Positions 15,464-23,138 of a stretch of 64,000 bases of DNA are shown here, in pieces. Each line of letters starts with the position of its first letter. The first letter of the stretch is position 1. Location: NCBI RefSeq assembly GCF_049846925.1, contig NZ_JBNCMT010000025.1, positions 21,449-85,448 on the forward strand, read 5' to 3'. The notes under the pieces were generated by a model that made no database searches, was not told the origin of the DNA, and was given only the letters and a program-made list of their open reading frames with translations. This DNA comes from Brevibacillus_H sp049846925. Its GTDB lineage: Bacteria; Bacillota; Bacilli; Brevibacillales; Brevibacillaceae. The position numbers were made by a program, and so were the translations under genes.

Positions 15464-16459
15464 TCATTCTCCTGACCTCTTATCAGCAGGAAACACTACT
15501 CCCATCTGTTTTCTTGCTTCATCCAGGATTTCCATGACGATCAAGGAGTTACGATAGGAATTGGTTGGCGATTCTACCTCGCCTTTGGTAATCAACTCGA
15601 TAAATTCCCTTACCTCATAGACCATTGTCCGAGGCACCTGTGGCTGGGTAAGGTCTTCCAGTGTTCCGTCCTTGTATCGTATTTCTACTTTATTCGGGCT
15701 ACTGATTTTATCAATAACAATGGTGCCTAACTCTCCCTGAATTTCTGAGGGCAGGTTGGAATTGGTTATCTTGGAATGCATCAGTACAGCATCTTTGTCC
15801 TCATACTTCACGAGCATACTTCCTTGTCCATCCACTCCCGATTCCAACAGCAAACCGCTTGCTTGAATACCAGAAGGTCTGCCAAACAGCACAACCATCG
15901 GATAGACACAGTACATCCCGATATCCATCAAAGAACCACTTGAGAAGGCCGGATTGAACGCATTCAAGATCGTCCCTGCCTGATAGGCATCGTAGCGAGA
16001 GGAATATTGACAGAAGCTGGAGGTAAAACGACGGAGCTTGCCGATCTTGTGCAAATTAGCCTGGATCGCACGGAAATTCGGTGTGATGGTAGATTTGACC
16101 GCTTCCATCAATAGAACATTGTTCTCTCTGGCGACTCGAAACATTTCCTGAACCTCTCTTGCATTCGAAGCGATCGGTTTTTCACAAAGTACGTGCTTCC
16201 CGTGTTTCATGCACGTGATTGCCTGCTCTGCATGGAGCGAGTTGGGGCTTGCGATATATACTGCGTCCACTTCACTGCTATTGGCCATGGTATCGAGGTC
16301 TGTATATACATGAGGAGCGTTGAACCTTGCTGCGAATTCCTTCGCTTTCGTTTCCGTTCTGGAATAGACTGCGGTCAATGAAAAATCCTCTATTTCACTT
16401 GCTGCATGGATCAATTCCTCTGTAATCCAGTTGGTTCCGATAACGCCGAATCGAATCAT
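15464..16459 (-). CDS. Gfo/Idh/MocA family oxidoreductase
   Basis: This 331-residue NAD(P)-dependent dehydrogenase has an N-terminal Rossmann fold (VIGTNWITEELI) in place of the more usual GxGxxG, then DAVYIASPNSLH and the family motif CEKPIA, with the catalytic lysine in EKP near residue 92. The C-terminal half is the substrate domain. Members oxidise sugars or inositol-like compounds; the substrate is not clear. It precedes the hypothetical membrane protein at 14923. Confidence 0.85.
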   Translation of the reverse strand: MIRFGVIGTNWITEELIHAASEIEDFSLTAVYSRTETKAKEFAARFNAPHVYTDLDTMANSSEVDAVYIASPNSLHAEQAITCMKHGKHVLCEKPIASNAREVQEMFRVARENNVLLMEAVKSTITPNFRAIQANLHKIGKLRRFTSSFCQYSSRYDAYQAGTILNAFNPAFSSGSLMDIGMYCVYPMVVLFGRPSGIQASGLLLESGVDGQGSMLVKYEDKDAVLMHSKITNSNLPSEIQGELGTIVIDKISSPNKVEIRYKDGTLEDLTQPQVPRTMVYEVREFIELITKGEVESPTNSYRNSLIVMEILDEARKQMGVVFPADKRSGE

Positions 16460-16601
16460 GTTTTTCCTACCCTCTTTCTTTTGTTTTCTTTCTGACTAAC
16501 TATAGTGAATTATTCCTCTATTGAAACTTTTTAAATACTACTTACTTTTGTGCTTTTATGCTGTTATGCTTTTATGTAACAAAGCACAAGGAGAATTCAC
16601 T

Positions 16602-17933
16602 ATGTCTACACAACAATTAAAAACAGGCTTACTTCCACGCCATATCCAAATGATGGCTATCGGCGGCATGATAGGAACAGGTATATTCAAGGGAAGCGCT
16701 GAATCGATCTCGATTGCAGGCCCCGGGGTTGTCATTGCCTATGCGATCGGCGGACTTATGCTATTGGTGGTGATGAGTGCACTTGGCGAAATGGCTTCTG
16801 CCTATCCCTCGCTCGACATTCGAAAACTGATTCAGAAAGCATTGGGTCCTAAAGTCTCGTTCATCATGGGGTGGATGTACTGGATTAACTGGGTGTTGGT
16901 CATGGCAGTTGAGATCGTTGCTGCCGGTTCATTTTTGCAATTCTGGTTTGCCTCTACACCCTTATGGTTGCTCGCCTTGCTTGTTGGAGCCGGATTGATT
17001 TTGCTCAATATCACCCATGTAAAAAATTACGGTGAATTGGAATTCTGGTTGGCAGGCATCAAAGTTCTCTGCCTTGTTGTTTTCATTTTGCTAGGTGGGT
17101 ATCTTTTGTTCGGACCTTCAACCGGGGCAACTTCTCCTTTTGCCAATTACACGGCACACGGTGGATTTTTGCCGAATGGATGGGGTGGCGTGCTAACTTC
17201 TCTCTTGATTGTACTCTTTTCGTACGGTGGTGCGGAAATGATTGGTGTCACCGTCGCTGAGACCAAAGACGCACAAAAAGTACTGCCCAAGGTCATTAAA
17301 AGCGTTGTCTTTCGTGTTGCGCTGTTCTACATCCTGCCACTCTTGATTATTTGCGGTTTAGTGCCGTGGGATGAATTGGGACAAGCCAGCAGCCCATTCG
17401 TGCAAGTATTGACTGCCTTCGGACTAGACAGCGCTGCTCATGTGATGAACTTCATCATGTTTACCGCCGTTGTCTCTGCTGCCAACTCAGGGATGTACGT
17501 AACAACTCGACTGCTTTATTCGCTCGCTACGGACGGGCAAGCTCCCCATTCATTTACCCGTTTGAGCAAACAAGGGGTGCCTGTAAACGCACTGGCTATC
17601 AGCTCCTTGTGTCTGTTTATCGGGGCACTGGCAGCTTATCTGACCCCATCCAACGTATTTGCTTACCTGATGGGTATACCAGGTTTTGTCACGCTGCTCT
17701 TGTGGATTACGATCTGTCTGGCTCAGATCAAGCTGCGTAAATCTTATACGAAATTACCGTTGTTCCATGTCCGACTGTTTCCCTATAGCAATTATATGAC
17801 AATAGCAGCTCTAGTAATCATTATGTTTGCGATTCTAACTGATCTCAACAATTTGATCAGCACGGTGGTGTGCTTTGGCGTATTATTGCTTCTCGTAGTA
17901 CTCTCGTTGATTAGAAAGACAAAGCCTTTGTAA
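16602..17933 (+). CDS. Amino-acid permease, APC family
   Basis: The protein (443 aa from ATG at 16602, ribosome site AAGGAGA) has twelve predicted membrane helices and the APC family opening: RHIQMMAIGGMIGTGIFKGSAE, then GPGVVIAYAIGGLMLLVVMSALGEMA. Further motifs are YGGAEMIGVTVAE and ANSGMYVTTRLLYSLA. It imports an amino acid with protons; the substrate cannot be read. An upstream frame to 16521 exists, but that region contains short repeats (TGCTTTTATG twice) and no ribosome site. It ends at a strong terminator. Confidence 0.88.
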   Translation: MSTQQLKTGLLPRHIQMMAIGGMIGTGIFKGSAESISIAGPGVVIAYAIGGLMLLVVMSALGEMASAYPSLDIRKLIQKALGPKVSFIMGWMYWINWVLVMAVEIVAAGSFLQFWFASTPLWLLALLVGAGLILLNITHVKNYGELEFWLAGIKVLCLVVFILLGGYLLFGPSTGATSPFANYTAHGGFLPNGWGGVLTSLLIVLFSYGGAEMIGVTVAETKDAQKVLPKVIKSVVFRVALFYILPLLIICGLVPWDELGQASSPFVQVLTAFGLDSAAHVMNFIMFTAVVSAANSGMYVTTRLLYSLATDGQAPHSFTRLSKQGVPVNALAISSLCLFIGALAAYLTPSNVFAYLMGIPGFVTLLLWITICLAQIKLRKSYTKLPLFHVRLFPYSNYMTIAALVIIMFAILTDLNNLISTVVCFGVLLLLVVLSLIRKTKPL

Positions 17934-17952
17934 AACATCAACCAATATCCAA

Positions 17953-17985
17953 TGCCCCTTCTGATCGTTGAAGGGGCTATTTCTT
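17953..17985 (+). terminator. Terminator after the amino-acid permease
   Basis: GCCCCTTC pairs with GAAGGGGC around eight bases; the run TATTTCTTT follows. Confidence 0.75.
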
Positions 17986-18039
17986 TGTCTATGTTATACT
18001 GGATACATATTTTAGAAAAATGAGTAGGAAGTGGAATTG

Positions 18040-18525
18040 ATGAGAACAACAGACGGCTGGTTTGTAATTACCGTGTCCTATTTTGTTGTTTTGTTTTGTA
18101 GCTCGTGGACCTATATGGGAATCATCGGTTTACCCATTGACCAGCACCGGGATGTTTCTGGGCTCGTGCTCGGTTCGGTAATGGTCGTCGTTCCTTATGT
18201 GATTGGTGGGCTATTTGCTGCAAGATCTCAAGAATACCCGATCGAGAAAGCTGCTTTTTGGATGAGCCTTGTTCCTGCCCTGTCAGAAAAAATCCTGATT
18301 TTTTTGATCGGTGCTTTCTTTGTTGCAACTGGTGGTGACGGTGGCGGAGATGGTATCGTCACTTGGAAGGCTGTCATGATGTTTGTCAGTGCGGAAGCAG
18401 TGCCTTACTTTACGAATATGTATCTGTTGACCTTCCCTTTGTCGGTGCTTGTATGTGTCGGGACGGCCAAGCTGTTTAATCGAAAAAACATCCGGGCCCA
18501 TTACTCAGATCGAACACGACCATAG
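18040..18525 (+). CDS. Hypothetical four-helix membrane protein
   Basis: The 161-residue protein has four hydrophobic segments (near residues 8-30, 45-65, 78-98 and 118-148) and a glycine-rich loop, TGGDGGGDGI, between helices three and four. AGGAAG precedes the ATG at 18040 at eight bases; a GTG at 18031 is less likely. I recognise no family. Its last 25 bases overlap the end of the convergent acetyltransferase gene. Confidence 0.6.
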   Translation: MRTTDGWFVITVSYFVVLFCSSWTYMGIIGLPIDQHRDVSGLVLGSVMVVVPYVIGGLFAARSQEYPIEKAAFWMSLVPALSEKILIFLIGAFFVATGGDGGGDGIVTWKAVMMFVSAEAVPYFTNMYLLTFPLSVLVCVGTAKLFNRKNIRAHYSDRTRP

Positions 18526-19106
18526 ATAGAGACATCTTCATAGACTCCCCATTTATAAACGGCTTGTGCCATTGTTCCTTCATATTTCAATCCGATTTTT
18601 TGCATCACGCTCGTGGATGCTTTGTTTTTTTGCATGGCACATGCGTAAATCCTGTTCAATTTCAGTTCTTCGAAACCAAATTGGAGCACTCGCTCGGCTG
18701 CCTCGGTTGTATAGCCGTTTTGCCAGTAAGGTTTGCCTAGCCAATACCCCAGTTCCCCTACATGGTTTTCCTGATCGATCAGTATGCTGATGCAACCCAT
18801 TAATTCAGACGTATGATTTTCTGTGAAAAACGTCTCGACGTTTTTCATAAAAGTAGATATGACCGCTTGCGGTCGACAAAACGGCCATGGCCGTTTTGTG
18901 ATGGCAAATACATATCCTCCTCCTTTGGTGGCAGTGTGACTATGTCTGGCAATCCATTGCTCTGCCGCTCCATCTGGATAGGGATGAGGGATATGTAAAG
19001 TCGTTTTTGCGACTTCTCTATCGCCAGCCAGTACTTGAACGGTACTCGCGTCCTCCAAGATAAAAGGGCGAAGGATCATTCGTTCCGTTTCAATTGTAGG
19101 GATCAT
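18501..19106 (-). CDS. GNAT acetyltransferase (RimJ/RimL type) with an in-frame repeat insertion
   Basis: The 201-residue protein starts at ATG 19106 (ribosome site GAGGAAGG). It begins ETERMILRPF, as in RimJ/RimL-type N-acetyltransferases, and has GELGYWLGKPYWQNGYTTEAAERVLQFGF with the acetyl-CoA-binding motif, then NRIYACAMQKNKASTSVMQKIGLKYEG. Residues about 70-97 (TKRPWPFCRPQ...FFTEN) are not GNAT sequence: they are the translation of repeat copy B (18817-18899), which lies in frame between YVFAI and SELMGCISIL. Without it the protein would be about 173 residues, the usual family length. The inserted peptide would fall in a loop between strands two and three. Whether the enzyme stays active is unknown. 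Confidence 0.88.
   Translation of the reverse strand: MIPTIETERMILRPFILEDASTVQVLAGDREVAKTTLHIPHPYPDGAAEQWIARHSHTATKGGGYVFAITKRPWPFCRPQAVISTFMKNVETFFTENHTSELMGCISILIDQENHVGELGYWLGKPYWQNGYTTEAAERVLQFGFEELKLNRIYACAMQKNKASTSVMQKIGLKYEGTMAQAVYKWGVYEDVSIYGRVRSE
18817..18899 (+). repeat. Three-palindrome repeat, copy B, inside the acetyltransferase gene
   Basis: The 83-bp copy has AAAAACGT-CTCG-ACGTTTTT (18826-18845), GACCGC-TT-GCGGTC (18861-18874) and the perfect 20-bp palindrome AAAACGGCCATGGCCGTTTT (18878-18897). It sits inside the coding region of the GNAT gene without breaking its frame and encodes about 28 residues there. Confidence 0.9.
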
Positions 19107-19122
19107 TTTTTGACCTTCCTCC

Positions 19123-19584
19123 TCACCAAAACTTTTCCATTGCTTCTTCACATCTGGCATAACCATTGGCCGCATAAAACGGGACGCTTTTCTGGCTCGG
19201 CCATACAATCAAAAACTCTACATCATTTTGTTTTGACCACTCTTCGATCGCTGTCTGCATACTGCTTCCGATACCCTGGCTTCGATATCCCGGGCGTGTG
19301 TAAACGTTGGTCACATAGCCGAAATAAGGGTCTGGAGATTGCCCTGGTCTGGGGACTTTATGAATGATTTGCAAATACATATGGGACACGATCACGCCCT
19401 CAGTCTCAGCAACCCAGATAAACCAGTTTCCACTAGTCAAAGCATTCAGCAAAAATGATCTGCATACTTGATAAAACTCCTCATAGGTAGATGAATTCGG
19501 CCGCTTCTCTTCCTCAGAATAATCCCAACGCATTTGGGTCAGTTGCTCAATGTCTTCAACCGTTGCCAAACGAATCAATACCAT
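19123..19584 (-). CDS. GNAT family N-acetyltransferase
   Basis: This 153-residue acetyltransferase has the GNAT acetyl-CoA motif TRPGYRSQGIGSSMQTAIEEW near residue 105 and ends FYAANGYARCEEAMEKFW, the typical beta6-beta7 ending. The ATG at 19584 follows GGGGGAAGAG; a longer frame to 19629 crosses the terminator of the next gene upstream. It lies 16 bp upstream of the repeat-bearing GNAT gene on the same strand, so the two are likely one transcript. Confidence 0.85.
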   Translation of the reverse strand: MVLIRLATVEDIEQLTQMRWDYSEEEKRPNSSTYEEFYQVCRSFLLNALTSGNWFIWVAETEGVIVSHMYLQIIHKVPRPGQSPDPYFGYVTNVYTRPGYRSQGIGSSMQTAIEEWSKQNDVEFLIVWPSQKSVPFYAANGYARCEEAMEKFW

Positions 19585-19611
19585 ACACTCTTCCCCCTCT
19601 GATTTTGAATG

Positions 19612-19651
19612 TAAAAAACCACCACGCAAGTGACTGCTGACGTGGTGGTTC
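19612..19651 (-). terminator. Terminator of the YczE-like gene
   Basis: On the minus strand AACCACCACG pairs with CGTGGTGGTT and is followed by TTTTAC. Confidence 0.8.
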
Positions 19652-19662
19652 TACTTGAGCTG

Positions 19663-20316
19663 CTAGTGAGTCAGATGTTCCTTCTGTACTTTTCCGTACG
19701 GTTTGGCCATCATTCGCTCCCAAAGCGGGATAAACTGCTTGATTAATGGTCCGATCGCCAGTGCCGTAACCAGTGTCCCAAACGAAACTGGGCCACCTAA
19801 CAAAAAGCCCACTAACGTAACCGTGCATTCAATCCCGACCCTGACTTTGCCGATGCCCCAACCCATTCGTTCATGAAGCGCCAGCATAAAGCTGTCACGT
19901 GGTCCTGCTCCCACTCGAGGTGAGATATACATTCCTGTGCCAAACGTATAGATGAGCAGCCCTGCCGTAAAGATGACAATGCGCTCGATTACGGTGTCAC
20001 CGGTCGGAATCCAATCCAGCCACATGAACAAGTCAATAAACAGTCCGAAGAAAAACATGTTTAAAAACATGCCGATGGTTGGTCTGATCCTGCCAATCAC
20101 ATAGGACGCAATAATAATGGTCAACCCGACGATCTGTGACCAGATGCCGATGGTCAGTCCAAACGTCTTTTGTAATCCAATATGCAACGTATCCCATGGA
20201 GCCACGCCCAGATTGGCTTCTATCATCATTCCGATTCCATACCCCATGACGGCCAATCCCAGCATGAAAACGCCGTATCGTACCGTGAGCGGGTGAAGCA
20301 AGAACTTTTTACCCAT
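19663..20316 (-). CDS. YczE/YitT-type membrane protein
   Basis: The 217-residue protein has five membrane helices. GIGMMIEANLGVAPWDTLHIGL, GMYISPRVGAGPRDSFMLAL and RVGIECTVTLVGFLLGGPVSFGT match the YczE family, whose two repeats each hold a G-x-x-P-x-D motif. B. subtilis YczE is connected with surfactin production, but its molecular job is unknown. The ATG at 20316 follows AAGGGGGAA; TTG at 20319 is less likely. The 320 bp upstream holds several short hairpins and no recognisable riboswitch. Confidence 0.75.
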   Translation of the reverse strand: MGKKFLLHPLTVRYGVFMLGLAVMGYGIGMMIEANLGVAPWDTLHIGLQKTFGLTIGIWSQIVGLTIIIASYVIGRIRPTIGMFLNMFFFGLFIDLFMWLDWIPTGDTVIERIVIFTAGLLIYTFGTGMYISPRVGAGPRDSFMLALHERMGWGIGKVRVGIECTVTLVGFLLGGPVSFGTLVTALAIGPLIKQFIPLWERMMAKPYGKVQKEHLTH

Positions 20317-20583
20317 CAATGGTTCCCCCTTTTAGGGGTGGTCAGCCCCTATTTCTTGTGTCCTTTTTAGGAGGTATAAGGGGGCGATTGTGCGAACGAA
20401 ACCTGGTTTCCGACGAGCAACTCTACCTTCATGTTCACAGGTATCACCTTCTCTCTCACTTGATTGAACTGTTTTCTGTGCATACTGACCATTTAGGAGG
20501 ATTAGTGTAAAAAATTCAGACTTCTTTCCATTGCTACTATTTTGATATAGATCAGTTTGATTGTCTATAGAAAAGCCCAAAAG
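20317..20583. other. Leader/intergenic region upstream of the YczE-like gene
   Basis: On the minus strand this stretch shows an AGGGG/CCCCT hairpin close to the ribosome site, a GGAAACC/GGTTTC inverted repeat near 20405, and an ATTGTCTATA region near 20560 that could be a promoter. I compared it by eye with several riboswitch consensus sequences and found no match. It has no convincing gene. Confidence 0.4.
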
Positions 20584-20625
20584 AAAGATGCCTCAGCGAG
20601 GGGTTCCCCAGGCTAAGGCATCTTG
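20584..20625 (-). terminator. Terminator of nirK
   Basis: AAGATGCCTcAGC and GCTaAGGCATCTT form a 13-bp stem just past the nirK stop codon; the minus strand continues with TCTTTTGGGCTTTT. Confidence 0.75.
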
Positions 20626-20636
20626 AAGTGATTTTT

Positions 20637-21650
20637 TTAGTGGCTCATTGGTGCTGTGTTGTTATCTTTGCCGTCTTTTGTTACACGCAAAATTGCTGAA
20701 GCACCTTTTTGAACATGGTTGAATTGGTGAGTAACGATTGAGTAGTCGCCTTCTTCAGTTACAGTAAATTCAACAACTGCTCCACCAGAAGCTGGTAACA
20801 TTACAGTTTGCATACCTGTGAGAATGTTGGCAGGGTTACCATCAAGGTATACACGATCAAGTATCGTACCTACTACGTGGAAGGAAGAAACCTCATTCGG
20901 TCCAACATTGTTCACATACAATCGAACTCTGTCACCAACTTTAGCAAGTAAAGGCTTCTCTTTCAAACCAAACGTACTTCCGTTGAATACAACATATTTC
21001 GGAACATCATTCATAAAGGAATTCAAATCATTCTCTTTATACCATTCGCTTTGAACAAGTGTATACTCAACATCAATCTCTTTATCCGTTGGATAGCCAT
21101 TCTTCGGTTCTACGATGATGACACCGTACATTCCGTTTGCAATGTGAGCAAGAACTGGTTTAGTACCACAGTGGTACATGAATACACCCGGACGATTCGC
21201 TGGATATGTGAAAGTACCGCTTTCATTTGGCATTACATCAATGAATTTTTTGCTTGGCGCTGCATGTACCGCATGGAAGTCCATGGAGTGAGGAATGCTT
21301 GGGTCCATATTTTTTAGAGTGAAGTTGATGATGTCTCCTTCTTTCACACGAACAACTGGTCCTGGAGCAGTACCGTTAAAAGTCCATGCATTGTACATTT
21401 CACCTTTGTTAATCTCAACGTTCGTGATTTGCGCAGTCATCTCGATGTTGACGACATTTCCTTCACGCTGAATTTTCATTGGCACAGGAGGTTGATCCAA
21501 TTTCGGTTTTTCTGTTGTTGCTGCCGCTGCTGTTGCTTGTGTCGGTGCTGCTGCTGGTTCTTGTTTTTGAGCGACTTGACTGCTATTGCAACCAGCAAGC
21601 AAGAGTGTTAAAGCTACAAAAGACAGTCCAAGATGTTTTCCGTACTTCAT
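20637..21650 (-). CDS. nirK: Copper-containing nitrite reductase NirK, lipoprotein form
   Basis: NirK reduces nitrite to nitric oxide with one type 1 and one type 2 copper per subunit. The 337-residue protein is a lipoprotein (LLAGC, C21) with an Ala/Thr/Pro linker to residue 50, so it is anchored on the outer face of the membrane. Two cupredoxin domains follow. By alignment from memory, H121, C161, H169 and M174 are type 1 ligands (HSMDFHAVHA, MYHCGTKPVLAHIANGMYG); H126, H160 and the His in VTHQFNHVQKGA are type 2 ligands; D124 and the His in SSFHVVG match the catalytic pair. The ATG at 21650 is preferred because GAGAGG is nine bases away. It is monocistronic; the region upstream holds TTGTGAA motifs that suggest low-oxygen control. 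Confidence 0.9.
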   Translation of the reverse strand: MKYGKHLGLSFVALTLLLAGCNSSQVAQKQEPAAAPTQATAAAATTEKPKLDQPPVPMKIQREGNVVNIEMTAQITNVEINKGEMYNAWTFNGTAPGPVVRVKEGDIINFTLKNMDPSIPHSMDFHAVHAAPSKKFIDVMPNESGTFTYPANRPGVFMYHCGTKPVLAHIANGMYGVIIVEPKNGYPTDKEIDVEYTLVQSEWYKENDLNSFMNDVPKYVVFNGSTFGLKEKPLLAKVGDRVRLYVNNVGPNEVSSFHVVGTILDRVYLDGNPANILTGMQTVMLPASGGAVVEFTVTEEGDYSIVTHQFNHVQKGASAILRVTKDGKDNNTAPMSH

Positions 21651-21704
21651 TACAATCATCCTCTCAAAAATTTGAAATTATGGATTAGATTAGGGCTGAA
21701 AGCG

Positions 21705-21982
21705 TTTCACAAGTTAAATCTACCTCAACCCGATTACATGTACATGGAACAAAAATCACAGCTTTTTTGGTTGTCAAAAAGTATACACAAACAGGTAAAT
21801 AGCCTCTTATCTTTTTCACAAGTTCGACAATTTTTTCAAGCAAAAACCGAACATTATTTTTAGTAACCATCTTAGAAATGTTGATATCTACTCAAAACTG
21901 ATGATTAATGTCACTATTTCACGGTTTCGTAACAATTTTCACGTGACATTTTTATGCGTTAAATTTGGCAAACTTGTGAAAC
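21705..21982. promoter_or_regulatory. TTGTGAA half-sites upstream of nirK
   Basis: AACTTGTGAAAC occurs on the minus strand at 21705-21716 and again on the plus strand at 21971-21982, an exact 12-bp inverted pair. GAACTTGTGAAA lies on the minus strand at about 21813-21823, and the palindrome TCACGTGA at 21939-21946. These resemble ResD, Rex or Fnr half-sites that control anaerobic genes in Bacillales. The region between nirK and the AEC terminator (about 330 bp) has no gene. Confidence 0.5.
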
Positions 21983-21984
21983 AC

Positions 21985-22014
21985 AACAAAAAAACGCCTG
22001 ATTTCTCAAGCGTT
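21985..22014 (-). terminator. Terminator of the AEC transporter gene
   Basis: On the minus strand AAACGC and GCGTTT close a hairpin, followed by a T-rich run (TTTTTTTGTTG). Confidence 0.75.
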
Positions 22015-22016
22015 TA

Positions 22017-22940
22017 TCACAAATTATTCGATAAATATACGACGACTGTCACCGTGATACTGCTCACTAGAGTAGAAAGCAAAACGGTTTGTGCAGCGTA
22101 TTCAGGGTGGTTGTTATATTCCAAGGCGAACAGGGCACTGTTCCTCGATGAAGGAAATGAACTGGCAATAAACAACGCCTGTGCAACCGTTCCCTCTAAC
22201 CGTAAGCAGTATATCAGGATAAAGGCAACGACTGGGGAAAGAATCAGCCGGCCCGTCAAACTGAGAAACAGCGGCAATGTTATACGGGTTATTTTCAAAT
22301 AGGCGCTCTGTGCTCCCAAAGTCAGCAGTGCCATTGCCAGAAATGCGTTCGCTACATTTTCAATCGGGTTCCAGATGAATAAAGGAAACGTTATCGAGAA
22401 GTAGTTGCAAAGTAACCCCAGCAATAACGCATACAGGATCGGCAGTTTCAGGAACTCGGTGATGATCTTGGAAGTCTGGCTGTGTTGTGTCGAAACGGAA
22501 TTGAGCAATCCGTATGTATACGTAATGAGATTTTGAAAAATCATGACGATGACCTGAATCGATGCTCCTACCGGATTGTTTTGAAAAACAAGCTGGCTGA
22601 CAGGAAGCCCGAAGTTGCCTGAATTATTGAGTACCACACTATTTTTAAATGTGGCGGAGAGACCTTTATCAAATCTTGCCACTTTGGCTATTCCATGAGC
22701 CAGAATCATGAGCGACAGATTTTGCAGGAGTAAAAAACCGATAATGGCAACCAGCATTTCTCCCGCCATTTTGCTTTCGTACACATTGACAAAGCCAATC
22801 GCTGGCATCAGGAAGTAATTGCTTAGTTTTGACAAGGTGTTCATATCAAAGGAAAATTTTCTATGGAGAAAAGCGCCTACTACGATGAGTGCGAAGACGG
22901 GCAAAATGACATTTAAAACGATAAGTCCTAATACTTCCAA
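22017..22940 (-). CDS. AEC (auxin efflux carrier) family transporter
   Basis: The 307-residue protein has ten hydrophobic segments of the AEC/MleP type, with NSGNFGLPVSQLVF in the first half and a second repeat with PSSRNSALFALEY. The family moves malate, other organic acids or auxin-like anions. I chose TTG at 22940, which has GAGGGGAGAAAG upstream and gives the usual family length; the open frame continues to 23066 without a better start. It has its own terminator. Confidence 0.85.
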   Translation of the reverse strand: MEVLGLIVLNVILPVFALIVVGAFLHRKFSFDMNTLSKLSNYFLMPAIGFVNVYESKMAGEMLVAIIGFLLLQNLSLMILAHGIAKVARFDKGLSATFKNSVVLNNSGNFGLPVSQLVFQNNPVGASIQVIVMIFQNLITYTYGLLNSVSTQHSQTSKIITEFLKLPILYALLLGLLCNYFSITFPLFIWNPIENVANAFLAMALLTLGAQSAYLKITRITLPLFLSLTGRLILSPVVAFILIYCLRLEGTVAQALFIASSFPSSRNSALFALEYNNHPEYAAQTVLLSTLVSSITVTVVVYLSNNL

Positions 22941-23071
22941 GGCTTTCTCCCCTCTCCTATGACTGAAATGGTTTTGTTCTGTCATTTTAGCGGAAAGCGG
23001 GAAAGAGAAACACGATAAATGAATAAGTTCTATTAATTGCATTAAATTCATTAAATTTTCTGTCAAAACCC

Positions 23072-23114
23072 AAAAAAAGCCACCAGGAATGGATTGGCTA
23101 CCCCCTGGTGGCTT
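23072..23114 (-). terminator. Terminator of hppD
   Basis: AAGCCACCAGG pairs with CCTGGTGGCTT; the minus strand continues with TTTTTTGGG. Confidence 0.85.
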
Positions 23115-23138
23115 GTGTTCTCTTATGATTGTGCTCCT

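Noticed and set aside
16521..16601. Upstream extension of the amino-acid permease
   Set aside because: The extra 27 residues come from AT-rich DNA with a TGCTTTTATG direct repeat; a good AAGGAGA site stands before ATG 16602.
20317..20636. Possible riboswitch upstream of the YczE-like gene
   Set aside because: The leader has hairpins and a GGAAACC/GGTTTC repeat, but I could not align it with any riboswitch consensus I know, and no ligand link exists.
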